Shown here: piece after piece, positions 12,601 to 26,300 of the stretch
Numbering within the stretch: position 1 is the first letter of the stretch
Layout of the letters: the number at the start of each line of letters is the position of its first letter
Assembly: GCA_009760855.2 (NCBI GenBank)
Contig: WPIO01000002.1
Span: 15,669,001-15,733,000, forward strand
Direction of reading: 5' to 3'
Length of the DNA stretch: 64,000 bases
From: Cristatella mucedo
Lineage: Eukaryota > Bryozoa > Phylactolaemata > Cristatellidae
Made by a program: the position numbers and the translations under genes
The notes under the pieces: model-generated
Told to the model about the DNA's origin: nothing
The model's input: the letters and a program-made list of their open reading frames with translations, nothing else
Database searches by the model: none

Positions 12601-15600
12601 GCAGTCAGTTGAAAGCGCAGTCAGCAGGCTTGTGAGTCGTATATGAACTGAAGGTGCAGTCGCCGAAGGGTTTGCAGTCAGTTGAAAGCGCAGTCAGCAG
12701 ACTTGTGAGTCGTATATGAACTGAAGGTGCAGTCGCCGAAGGGTTTGCAGTCAGTTGAAAGCGCAGTCAGCAGGCTTGTGAGTCGTATATGAACTGAAGG
12801 TGCAGTCGCCGAAGGGTTTGCAGTCAGTTGAAAGCGCAGTCAGCAGGCTTGTGAGTCGTATATGCAGACTTGTGAGTCGGAAGAGTGTGAAGGACTAGAA
12901 GGCGAAGCCCAGCAACTATGAATTATTTTGGATAGGTAGGGCCAGAGCAAGAGAAAGAAGTGACATCAAAGGGAGTGATAGAACTGTTGTTCAGTATACA
13001 CATGGAAAACGCACAAGTATTTGGACGGCTGAGGCAGCTGCCATGACTCCCCCTACTCGCCGGCATGTCGAATAAATATCGAAAGTTTGTGTAACCAAAA
13101 GTATGGGCACTGGTTGAAATTGGAAAAAGTAGTGTGTTCTTGCAACTATCACATATCATACTTAATTTATTGTGCTAATATGACGTTGCACCTCTTATTT
13201 GCAATGACCTGCCAGACTCGCCCAGGCTCGGGGCTGATCAAACGCTTGTAAACATCGGCCGTTATACGACTCCAGACTTGCTGCAAGTAAACAAAAAGTG
13301 CATTAATAGTCGTGATACCAACGGCCAGCTGCCTTAACCGGTGCTCAACTTCATCCCACAAATGCTCGGTTGGTTTAAGGTCAGAATACTGACTTGGCCA
13401 GTCCATAAGCCGCACGGTAGAGTAGCTGAATCTTGATTAATTGTTAAGAAATGCTCAACGTTGGCGGTTGTGTATTTAGGATCGTTTTCGTACTGTAAAA
13501 TAAAGCTCGGTCCACAAGGTACCATCAAACTTGGGAGTCCTTTTGAAAACGGTCTAAATAGAGGTCCCGGTTCTGATGCCCGGTATGTGGTGCTGGGCTC
13601 TGCCGCCATATCTGCTGAAGCACTCTCATACCATGATGACACCCTTGGTTAGCTGTGATGGCACACTGGGTAAGGTGGTTGTTTTTCATGCCCTCAGTCC
13701 CGGAGTCGTGGTTTCGAATCCTGTGGTGAGCGATCTTTTATCGCCACTGCAAGCAGTGGCGATAGCCGCAAAGGCTCTTCTGTTGCTGTACAAAAAGAAG
13801 CTGTTAAATGAGCTAGCATAATGAGGCCTCTCTACCTTCAGCAATAGAGTAGTTGGATCTATAGCATTTGTAATGGCAACGGTAAGCTTTTCTTTATTTA
13901 GAAACATGTAGAATTCGATGGATTTCTTTTTCACTCTGCATCAATTAATGAATGTGGTGCTCTAGAAATGCCATTACCAGGCCCATGGGTCATGCACAAT
14001 GTGTCCCTACCTACCTTTGGCTAAAGCCATACGAATAACTGTCATTCCGATTTAACGATGTAATGAGAAACGTGGGTAGCTAATACTCCTTACGTGTAGT
14101 TTGAATGTTGGACTTTATCAAAACCTTAAACGAAGATACGTGCCCTGGCTTTTATTATGATTGGCTGGCCGGTGGAGATGCCGGATTAGAGTGGAAGAAG
14201 CCAGAGCCTCCAGAAACACCATTCCAGACCTCCGCCAAGTACTTAGATCTTAGTAGCAGAAACAACCGGAGTTTTAGATGCCACCCTTTGGGCTGACTAT
14301 GTTCAATGGTGGGCTAATCTCGATGCGCCTGCATCTTGAGCATGCAATTGGAGGTAAATATCTGTAACTTCGGACTCAGATCCACCTTCTCTGTACCACC
14401 ATTCAGCTACATGTTTTGCTTGTTAACTGGTAGGCATAACTCACAGACCAAGATTGTGAAAACATCCTAATCTGTAATCTCTGATCTCTTTGCTGCCAAT
14501 GAAATGATATTGCCTATCTTGCTTTGGTCTATGCCATGTTGAAGGTCCATGAGTGCCTTAACTAGTATATCTATTCCTACCGAGCCCGTGACCGATTAAA
14601 TGGATATATTGTAATATCTGCCTCCGGGTCTGCTCTTGTTTGTACCTGTGTAGTTGCTATAACTTGCTACTGAGTTAATGTAATGAGCGGCCAACCTGCC
14701 AAGAACAGTGTATATTTTTTCAATGGTTCTATCTATGGATTCTCCAAAGAGAAAAATTTTGGGCTTCGTGAAATTCCTGCTCCGGACCAAGTGGATGGAT
14801 ATTGTACCAACGTGGTGTGTGGCTTCCACGTCTGGTCGCGACAATGTCACAAATACAGCGCTCCTAAGGGTGCTAGTCTCAGCTGCTACAAATACCGGTC
14901 GATGCAATTACCTTGTAGCTCGGCTAGCTACTTGTAGGTGCTGCACCAATGCAAGCTGGTATGCCGACAGTATCAGAAACACGTCAGCGACAACGAGCAC
15001 TCCTACCTTAGCACATCAAGGCCATATCCACAATGCAGGCAATTCTATTTAATAACAGTGGACGGTTACAGACATACTCTAACGACAATGTGGCCTAGAA
15101 CTTCCAGCATCTCCAATACCAATACCCCAAGTCTCGAGTACTCACTTCCCCCTATCTCAGGGCGCCGGCGTTTTATACGGCCTCAGCAATAAACTATCGC
15201 ATAATCGCATAATTTCATAATAATAAATGATATCTAACCGTAATAGTTTGGCTGGCTTAGTTCGTGCTGGCGTTACAAAATCTCCTGGGTGCAGATTCTG
15301 CCAGGCCCGAGGCATAGGGAAGGGCTAGCAGGCTATACAGGCTATACAGGCCTCTTAAGCCTCTAGTATGATTTGTTGACCTTATATATGGTCAAGGTTT
15401 AGCCCTCCTCCTCGTAAAGCGGTTCTATGCTCCTCAAAGGATTCTATATTAATACTTGGGCAAAACAAGCTGCATACCGGCTGAATCAGCTGTCAATACA
15501 ATACGACGTCTTTACGCATGTGCTTCTTCAATTCGTTATGAGCTCGGTATTGTTTATATAGTTTGCCCTCTTGTTTCTTATTCCTTGGCGTGTGTCCACA

Positions 15601-18600
15601 CTCACGCTCACGGCTTATAGTTGCTGCAGTTCTTTTTATTTGCGATAAATAGAATTTAGCTCATGCAAGACCTTTTGAAAAAAGTACATGTTCGCGAGTA
15701 TCGAATCGTTTTTAGCCTTATTAAAAACTTGTTTATTCAATGCTTTTAGTCTAGGCAGGCTTAAAACTGCGGTATCAGTTGCCTTTGCTATCTTGGAGAT
15801 GTGCAGTGTCAGCAAATCTGTTGCCTTCAGTTAGTAATGGCAATGTATTTTTTGCTACAGCAACTGTCTTCCCTTGGCTTTCTTACGCTTGCCAAGCAGT
15901 CTGCTACTAAGAGAAGGCCATCACTGCCATCCAGGTGAGCCAGCGTAGCCTTGCTGCTGATGGCGCTTTGGAGCAGCTTCCGTCTTTGCTGCTGCTGCTG
16001 CTGTGGCTGCTAATCATGCTCATGCTCATTCTGCTGGTGCTGGCTTACTTAGCCTTGATTGCTGGTGACAAGACACTGAAATGCACACGTTGGTGTGTGT
16101 GCGTGCGTGCGTGCAACTTTTTAGTGTGCTGCAACACGTAATTCAGAGTGAACCAGTGAGCTGCCACTCCGGAGCATCCAGTCATAGCCATATACATCTA
16201 CTGACGACCGGTCTTATACAGAAGGCTTCCTTATGGCAAGCTTATGGCTGCAGGCAAGTTATACTGTCGGTTTTGTGATGCTGCTTTGGGTTCAAAGCTA
16301 AGTGCCGACTGACCATGCTTGTTATCAGCAGTTAGCATTGCTGGTTTTAGCAAGTACTTCTGTTTAAACGCATTTGCATATTAGCCATAGTCGCTAAACT
16401 TGTGGATTAGGCACAATATTATTTTAATACGTCGTTAATAAATCATTATCGTGAGAGTAGTACTCATTTTAAACCTAGCGATTTACAGATCAAACGTGAT
16501 CACCATTTTTGCATTAATCAAAATCTATTTCGTCTTGTTGTATCTACTATTACTAAAAGATTTCATGACATTTTAGTTATGTGGGTAGGCACCTACATGA
16601 GCAGGATGAGACTGAATGTACGAGAGTAACATTAGACGACCACATCAGCTCCAGTCAAGTCTGCCTACTTTCAGCTACATAACATTGCTAAGATTTGGGC
16701 TTGTTTAGAGGGGGATACCACATCCATATTGGTCCATGCATTTGTGACATCCCGCCTTGACTTCTGTAACTCACAGCTTACTGGTCTACTGGCTTGTGCA
16801 CTCAAGCGCTTTCAGCTGTTGCAAAACTCTGCAGCTAGACTTGTCTGTCGTAAGCATCCCTGTTGCCATGTTGCACTCTTTCTCGCCCACCTGCACTGGC
16901 TTCCAGTCAAGCAATACAGTATGGACTTCTATGTTTTGTCGCTCACTTTTAGGTCCCTTCATTATTTGGCTCCAGCCTATGTATCAGATCTACTCCCCCA
17001 CCAGGCTAAGCATCGTACCACCTGGTTTTCGGAATCGAACTGTTTACCCATACCTCGTACAAATCTCAAATTTTCAGGAGACCGTGCTTTTAGTTCATAT
17101 GCTCCCAAAGCGTGGAACTCACTCCTGACTTGCGTAACGACATCTCCTGACTTGTCCCCATTTAAAAAGAGACTAAAACGCATTCATTTATCACAGCATT
17201 TGGTGAGTCCTGGTGATTCGTCCTTTATGTGCTTGTGGGTGCTGATACTAACCACATGCTGCCACTAACCACACTTGCATGCTGAGCCTGTGCATGTCAC
17301 CTCTAACCATGTTGTTCTTGTTGTTCATTGAGTATGCTAATATGCTATGCAACTACTAACAATTCGATCGTGCTTTATTTGCAACAAATGTAAAGTGCCT
17401 AGAAAGAGATTTAATTCTCAGTTGCTATATCAAACAAATTATTGTTATTAATATAGATGATCATTGAGCAAATGTGCAACACATATGTCTGTCTTCATTG
17501 GTATGTGATTTTAAAAGCACACGTTGCCATTTGGAACAGAGCTTATTGGCCTTGCTATATCTCGGCTGCGGGTTTGCTGCAGGATGCATCTAACTCAACA
17601 GTTGATTTATTAATTTTATGATTGTAATAATGTTATTGTAATTAAATTTGCATAGCACTCAAAGTGACCTAAATCTCTTAGCACCCGAAGAGAGCTAAAT
17701 CTCTTGCTATGCTCTTCAAGCATGCTGAAAGGCATGCGCATTAGTTGGTTAGGAATACCAGGCTCAGTGTAAGCATGCCCACACTCTCAAAGGACAGTAC
17801 ATGTGGGCGAAGCAAGTGCCGCGAAGAACACGAGATTTTTAGCTTTTGTTAATTTTGTCTAGTCAGAGTCAGGTTGGGAAGATTGTGAGTGTGAGTTCCT
17901 GGGTTTGGAAGCATGCGAACTAAAGTAAGCACTGTCTCCAAATGATTAGAGGCTGGTTCGAGGCACAACTAAACGACTTGTCAACAGTTTGGGTAGTACG
18001 ATGTCATGCCTTCGATCAGAGAGGTAAGCATGAGGAAGAGAATGAGACTGCAACTTTTGCAGAAGTTCAGCTAGCTATGAAGGAGCCAAGCAGTGGCGGG
18101 CATTGTGGGTCTGCATTTGAACTTTACTCTGTATCTGTTGATCAACCGGAAGCCATCGAAGCTTCTTTAGCAAAGGAGACACGTGGTCAAATCTCTGGGA
18201 TTTGTTAACTAGCCTTACAGCCATCTTCATCTCTAGCTACAGTGGCCTTCTGGCTTTTTCGGTAGCTCAGCCAAAACGGAATAGCGATAATCTAGCTATT
18301 GCAGAATTAGGGAGCTATGTAAATTTTTTGCAAGCCACTGTGGTAGGCAGTCCCTAATCGTAGATTGGTATCGGACGTGATGGCCAGCTGTGGAGGCAGT
18401 CTTCCTAGTGAAAATTTCAAATTAGGCCGCTGTCGAAGGTGACACCTTATTTCCGAGAATACGGTGACTATCATTTAATGGCATCACCTATTAAAACAGC
18501 AAAGTCTGGTCCAGCCACAGGCTCGTAGTGTCCTATGAGTAGCAGTTCCTTCTTATCGTCATTAAGTTAAAGGACATTAGCCAGGTATATAGGCAATCAG

Positions 18601-21600
18601 CTTCTGCATTGTTTCTTCTGCTATAGCTCATTCCTTGTTTATTACTGAAAAGGTCAAAGGCTACTGATGTAGGCTGAACACCAGTCTCAGCTACCTGTCG
18701 ATATCGTCCTATAGTTTTTCTATGGGATTTAAATCAAGTGACTGTGTCAGCATCACACAAGGATTCCTAAAAAAAGGACTTCACTGGCCTGGTGGCATCC
18801 TTAAGGTCGCTATCTTGCTTTTATTGACTGGAAGGTCACAAAGAATCAGAGTGAGACGATGGCACACTAATTGCATACATACCAAAAGCATATATGTTTG
18901 TTTCTGGTCCTTCGGTAAAAAAATTTCTTATGCCATGCATAACCTAAGTATTCTCTTGGTCATAAAAATCCTTTTTAACGAATTTACAGCCGAAGGAGCT
19001 GTGGCCGCACTTAATATTTTTTGACTCTTACTGTAGCTCCTGAATGTCTGCTCTATTTGTTCGATAAATGCTTGCTCAGGGAAACTTTTGCCTTTCTTAC
19101 GGAGGTTGAGCATGTAACTCCGGAGATCAGCATATATTTAATCCATTCTCTCTAGCGTTATGATATCTCTTTGGAGGTGGGATTACAACTACGTATATAA
19201 ATCTGAGATTCGGCCTATTTATGTATTAAGAATAAGAATACGTCGTTTGACGTTTGACCTCTCGTTAGACGACTACATCAGCTCCACACTCAAATCTGCC
19301 TACTTTCAGCTACATAACATTGCTAAAATTTGGGCTTGTTTAGATAAGTATACCACGTCGAAGTTGGTCCATGCATTTGTGACATCCCGACTTGACTTCT
19401 GTAACTCCCTGCTTGCTGGCGTACCAGCATGTGCAATCAAGCAATTACAGCTAGTGCAAAACTCTGCAGCTAGGCTTGTCTGTCGTGAGCCTCTCAGTTG
19501 CCACATCACACTACTTCTCGCCGACCTGCACTGGCTACCAGTCAAGCAACAGATTGACTTCAAAATTTTGTGGCTCACTTTTAGGTCACTTCATTCTTTG
19601 GCTCCAGCCTATCTCTCAGATTTACTCCCCTACCAGGCCAAGCATCGTACCACCTGCTTTTTGGAATCCAACAGTTTACCACTACCTCGTACAAACCTCA
19701 AATCCTTTGGAGACCATGCATTTAGTTCGTATGCTCCCAAAGCCTGGAACTCCCCCACGACTTGCGTCAGAACATCCCCTGACTGACCACATTTAAAAAG
19801 AACTTAATAAAAAACACATATTTAGGACAGCATTTAGTGGGTCCCTGTGATTCGTCCTAGATGTGCTTACGTGTGCTGACACTGTGCATGCGTGCTGCCA
19901 TTAACCTCATTTGCATGCTGACCCTGTGCATGTCACCCCTAACCATGTTATTCATTTTGTTTGTTTATCAAGCATGTTATTACTCACCAATTGCATTTCC
20001 CTTTGCAGCAAATGTAAAGCGCCTAGGAAGAGATTGAGTTCTCCGAGGGCGCTTTATCAAGTGCCTTATTAATTAATACTGTTAAATAGTATGTTACTGG
20101 CCTCCCCAAAGGAATGTCCTCCATAAATAAGAACCGGAAAATGACCTTATCTGTAGTGTGTACTTGCATAGCCATTCTCGAAATCATGCTACATGCATTT
20201 ACAAAGGTTTACTTATACACCAAGAGCATCATCAGTTTGATTATTTTCTATGCTTTCGACAGAATATGCATTTAGACAGTATCAATTGCATATAGCAAAT
20301 TGAAGTAAGGCTAAATGTGTGTAAAGCACTGCAAAGTAGGAGCTGTTACGAAATTTAAAAAAAAAGATAGATTATGCTTGCGCTTTCTTGTTCAACCTTT
20401 TACATATACTAGGTCTGTACCTATGCAAACTCGAGCCGTTGAATGCTGTACATTTGGATTTCACCACAGTACAAGCAAAGATTGGAAAGAGGGCATTATG
20501 TTATCCGACTCATGTTTGCAAATAACTGTAAATGATCACCTTGATGCCCAGACTGTGACTTTATGTAGACATCGTGGGACAATAGCAGAACTAGATTCTC
20601 GATAATAGCTTGTGGTAATGAATCGCATGTGGCAAACATCTTATGCCGTATTTTACTTTTGATAATAGTAATAACAATACATTTTTATTGCACCCTCAGA
20701 ACAATCTCTTCCTAGGTATTTTGCATTTGCTGTTGAGGGAGCATGACCAAATGGTTAGTGGTAAGATGCACAGTGTTAACATGCTTAGTATTTTTAGTGG
20801 TAATGTGCAAACCACGGAAAAATCACAAGGACCCAGCAAATACTGTAACGAGCAGGTGCGTTTTAGGCTAGCTGGGTTGGTCCAGCGGTTAAGGTGCTCG
20901 CTCCGACTAAGGTCTGGCTGAGGTCGTGGGCTCGAGCCCTGAGGCATATGTGAAGCGCCTGAATAGAGATTAAGTTCTCTTGGGGCTCTATACAAATGAA
21001 TTATATTTTTTAGGCTACTTTTTAAACGCTTAAAGTCAGGGTATGTCGTGACATCAGTCAGTAGTGCGTTCTAGGTTTTCAAGAGCATGAGAACTAAAGG
21101 CACAGTTTCCATAGGATACAAGTATCGTTTGAGGAGTAGTTCAATGAAGAGCAGATGATGTGGTTCCCAGCTTGGTTGGGAATTAGTTCTCATAGGTAGG
21201 CATTAGCCACAGAATAGAAATATCTGAACGTGATTGATAGAATTTTGTGGTCGATGGGTTGCTTGATTGGGAGCCAATGCAGGTCGATGAGAAGTGCTGT
21301 GATAAGGCAAATGTTACCCTCTCGACAGACTTTAGGTCTAGCTCCAGACTTTTGCGCTAACTGTGACCGACTGATCGCTTATGCATGTAGACCTTCAAGC
21401 AGCAAGTTACAGAAGTAATGTAAGAAATGCATGACTGAATTTAGATGCATTATCTCTGCCTAAGCAGGACCTAATTTTTGCTATTTTACATAGGTGAAAG
21501 TAGGCAGATTTGACCGTGGGACTGTTGGAACAAGACACATACTGTACATTTCATTCAGACGCTACTGTGGATTTTCTGGCAGATTCGATTTTAGGTGTTG

Positions 21601-23303
21601 AGCATCCAATTTCTGCGTAACAATAGATTTTCCTCACCATTAATTGGCCCCATTGTCATTTAAGTGACTAGCGTTTGCTGACATCTTTGTGCAGATGTCA
21701 GCAATACATTCAGCAATGGAGTTGAGAAAGTTTGATGTGTTGGATGGTTGGCAATGATCTGTGCATTAGTTTTATCGACCAAGGTCACGGGTTTGAACCC
21801 TGTGCCATGAGTGAAGCTCCTGGATAGAGATTAAGTTCTCTTAGGGTGCTATACAAATGCAATATGTATATTTTATATTTATTAATACTGCCGTGAGACT
21901 TTTAGTAGACAACTGTGTTTGACTAGATGTCATCCATCAATAAGATCAGTTAGGTTACTTAAAGGGTTAAGGTGGGAATAAGGGATTAAATTATGTTTTT
22001 GGTTTTGTCATCTTGTCATAATTACTGGCTTTTGAAATTTACTGCTCATCTAAGAACCGACTTTGTGAGCATAATGCCCTTAATTGATGTAGAAGGATTG
22101 CCCATTTGTTAAAATTAGACTTGAGTGCTTTGGTATAGCATTTCATCGGTTGGATCTGTCCCGTTCTTGAATAGAATATAGACATCTACTTTTGGCTTCT
22201 GGTGTTCTTGTCTGCATTGCTTGCATATGTATGCCTACCTTGGAGTCAGTAGTCTGGGATAGCTGGAAATGAAGTATCGTCTCTATTACCTTAACTTAAT
22301 TAAATTAAATATTAGCTGATTTAACAGCCTCATCTGTATAGCAGCAGAAGAGCCTTAACGGTTGTCGCCACCACTGGCAGTTGGCAATTAAGGATCGCTC
22401 ACTGCAGGAGTGAGCACGTTACCTTCTTGAGTATCAAGGGCCCTCTAGCCGAATGAGTGTGGTAATGTTATACCCCAGACTTGCATTCGGGGATCACAGT
22501 TGCTGACATTGCAGTCTGTACATGCCAGCATATATGCATCACAGCAGTCTCTCTTCGAGCTCATCGTGGGATGGTGAGTTAGCAAGGCAGTGAGTGGCTC
22601 TGCTCTGCTTGTTTATCATCTCACGTAGCTTCACTGCACACAAGTTTTATTTTTGAGTCAGTTTCAGGTCGCTTCAGTAGAGCTTGTAAAAGCAGCAGTT
22701 TTGACGTGCTGGTGCTTGTGTTCAAGCTGGTGCTGCTTTTGATTTTGTGTGATTTGTGATTCACTTCTGCCTTGTAGTGGCATGTCTTCAGCATTTGCTC
22801 AGCTATTGTTATCGTTGAATACCAATGTGAATGGCACTTACCACATGGCCGAACAAGAGTGTCTGGCTCTATGTCTGTTGGCTAATCAGCACTTCGATCA
22901 GGTATCACGATGCAAATCGCCACTCATTGCAGCTATGCAGCAGCTTATTTCGTAAAAGGCAAGCCTTCGTTTGGACGCTTGGTTGCAGCCAAATCTTCTA
23001 ACGCCGAGTCTTTTTTTTAGCACATTAAAGGAGTGAACCAGTAACTACTCTGATAAATTTGTGTTAGTTAATCCTGGTCAGACCAAATCTGTTTTGCTGG
23101 GGTTTTTTGTTGGTAAGTTGATGTTATGCACACGCATGGTCATGCATGGTTATGTGCCCAAATACCACCAAGCCATAACAGGAATTGGCTTGTATGCTGG
23201 AGGACTTTCTTTAGCCCACGAAAAGCCTGCTTGACATTTGGTTAATAATAATAGTAATAATACTAATAACATACTTGATAAAGCACTCAGACAACTCTCT
23301 CTC

Positions 23304-23343
<40 letters not shown>

Positions 23344-26300
23344 GGCTCTTTACATTTGCTGCAAACGAAACACAGTCGAATGGTTAGTAATAGCATTCTC
23401 AATAAACAACAGGAATAACTTGGTTAAGGGTGACATGCACAGGGTCAGCATGCAGGTTTGGTTAGAGGTAGCATGCCCAGTGTCAGCAGGCATATTCACA
23501 TAAAGGACGAATCACGGGAATCCATTAAATGCTTTGCTAAATAGGTGCGTTTTACATTTCTTTTTTGAATGTTGTCAAGTCAGGGGACGTCGTGACACAA
23601 GTCGGGAGTGAGCTCCTGGCTTTAAAAATAAATAAATCCTTGCTGATTAAACAGCCTCTTTTTATATAGCGACAGTAGAGCCTTTACGGCTATCACCACC
23701 GCTTGCAGTGGCGATAAAGAATCGCCCACCGCAGGAATCGAACCCACGACCTCGGGACCGAGGTCGTGAAAGCAACCGCCTTACCCAGTGTTGCATGCCA
23801 ACTCAAGGCGTGGTCTCCGAAGGATTTGAGATTTTTATGAGGTGTAGGTAAACAGTTAGATTCTGAAAAGTGGGTGGTACGATGCTTAGCCTGGTTGGGC
23901 AGTAGATCTGATAGGTAGGCTGGAGCCAAAGAATGAAGGGACCTAAAAGTGAGTGACAAAGCATTTCAAAGTATTGTCCTCCTGCTAAACCAAAGGGATG
24001 GGCTGTGGCTGAGAGGGAGAGGGTGGAAAGTTAAAGGCCTGCGTAGGGGAGAAAGGACGTGTTTAGGAGGGCTGTAGGCGCCTTCGCGAATACACGTCTT
24101 TGTGAGCCAGCTTCGGTGTTCTGCGGGCTGTCGGATGCTTCTTTTTGGGCGAGCATTAATCTACATTCGTCACAGCATCTGGTTCTTCAATTGGTAGCCT
24201 GCTTCTTTTTTGCTGTCCTTTACATTGCTACATTAGAACTATTCTTTAATGCTGAATAGTTACAATGATTTACTATAATCTGGGCTCATTGTGGGAAATG
24301 CTGTGGGAAATGCTGTGTGAAGCCGTTCTTAGTCTTAACTGCACTGTTAAGTTAATGGCTAATCGTGGTCCTGTATGCCTAGATATGTACGCAATCTGTA
24401 AATATGAATTATGTGCACGAATGCACATTTCAGAACAGCTTAGTGTACACTTTGTTATTTGTCTGCTTGATATGCAGGGCCTTCTCTGTTTGCAGGCCAT
24501 GTACTACGAAGCTGAAGAAATACTCGGCAGAGTGAAATCTGAATTTCCTCTAGGTTCACAGCTGTCGCCGTTGTGGATGTTTACGTCCTTGCTTCACGAC
24601 TTTCAAAAGGCAGTGTACCATTGTCAGTACGAAGCAGCGCTTCACACTTGCAATAACATAACCGCAATCAATCAAATCGAAGGGAAACTCAGGTAACATG
24701 CGTTCTTGTGTGGCTGAGCATGGTGTATCCGGCAGCACCTGACCGTTTATCGGCTGGCAGCATTGTGTCACCAGGCGTTGCATCGACTCTCAAGCTTTGC
24801 CTCTGCGACTGTTCCACTAAACTTTCATAATGCTTATCCAACTTAAAATGGAGCTACATAGTCATTTTACTTTTTATTGCCCCTTTTCTGCTGGCACCAC
24901 TGCATTTAGGGACTCGGGTATTCGCTCTGGTCCTGCTCGAAAACGATCCCCTGCCAATTATCAGGTCTCTCATATTTGTATGGGTCACATGCATATTATT
25001 GCATTCACCCCTCACCAGTCATGTGGTGTATGAACCACCTGAACCCGTGAGTGTGTGACGCATGTGTGACGTCCTGATTGCCTCTCCAGCCAGTACATGC
25101 AGGATGTTCCATATGCTAAAGTTCATACACCTCGAAGTTGCTTTCATGGAGTCATGGTAACCGCACCAGATAGGCTGCTAGAATTTAGGGAGGTTTAATT
25201 AGCTATTGTCATTTGTCCTGGCAGTGATCTCATATTAGAGCAACCTGGAGTGACTGGCTAAATGTCAACTGGCCCAGGCGACTTGCTAGGTTATAATTTA
25301 CATTTAATAAGAATAATAATACTAATATATTTGTTGTAGCACCCTCGGAGAACTCAATTTCTTTCTAGGCGCATTCACATTGCAAGGAAATTGCAAAGGA
25401 AGCATGATCGAATGGTTAGTAGAATAGTCCACGCAGGTATTGTTGAGAAGCCCACACAGCTGATATAAGAAGAAAATGTTCTAGTCATTCTTTAACCGGC
25501 GGGTTCTAGAAGCCGAAGGCTGTCACTATCAAGATAATGACTAGGCACCTAAGCGTTCAAGGGGGTCCGCTCTGCGAAAATGCCCTTTCAGCATCAGTAT
25601 TATCCTAGTGGCCATAGCTGAAGGCAGATCATGAATTTTCACTTCAAAGGCACACACTGCCGGCAGGCCTCTGCCTGGTGCTGTTATTAACGAAAGCCTT
25701 TAGCTTGTTTGTAGAGGCATCAATAGCCTTGTTTGTTTGGCAGAAGACTTCGATTCTGCATGCCCAAGAACTGCCGATAAGATGTGCTGTGTAACTCCTT
25801 TAAAGACAACGGTTATGCCTCATTTTCAGAGTCTTTATTTCTGGACTGAAAGAGTACCGCCCGGAAGCCTCTTCAAAGGGCATCTAAAAAGGGACAGATG
25901 GTCGATTTGGAGAGCCCGAAGCTGTCGTTTAAGGCCATCTGCCCTGTGGGCATCTGCAATCCATGTAAAAACGTTGGTAGCCTCCCTATGGAAAAACTAG
26001 TCGAAGCTTTGCCAAAGGCATACCGCCTGCCATAAATTTTGGTTCCTTCAAAGTACATATTCCAATTTAATAGTAATAATAACATCGATAATAGGAAATC
26101 TGTATAGCACCTTGGGGCTCTGAAGTCTGAAGTGAATACTTCCCTTTTTTATTTACCTGTTGACTACTTCCCTGATTGCGAAGTAGTCGCTATAGGTTGG
26201 TCGGTGCAAGAAAATGGAAGGACATAAACATGAGTTACAAAACCTGGCATTTGATACGGTGCTTGATAGGGAGCCAGTGCGGTCTGTCTCGAATAGTGGA

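Larger units (their letters stand above)
23240..23970 (-). mobile_element. family A LINE 3' region interrupted by a SINE
   Basis: It shows the minus-orientation tail (aataataatagtaata), the hairpin region expanded by a CT run, then aatgctttgctaaataggtg and gacacaagtcgggagtgag. After the SINE at 23626-23805 it resumes with actcaaggcgtggtctccga and runs to gagtgacaaagc. Confidence 0.85.

Noticed and set aside
20871-20945. Functional tRNA gene
   Set aside because: Box A/B-like motifs are present, but the element is flanked by a target-site duplication and continues into a LINE tail. It is a SINE head.
22514-22709. Possible extra ANAPC5 exons at 22514-22571 and 22669-22709
   Set aside because: They have fair splice-like edges but do not join in frame, and direct joining of 16253 to 22778 reproduces the vertebrate sequence without a gap.
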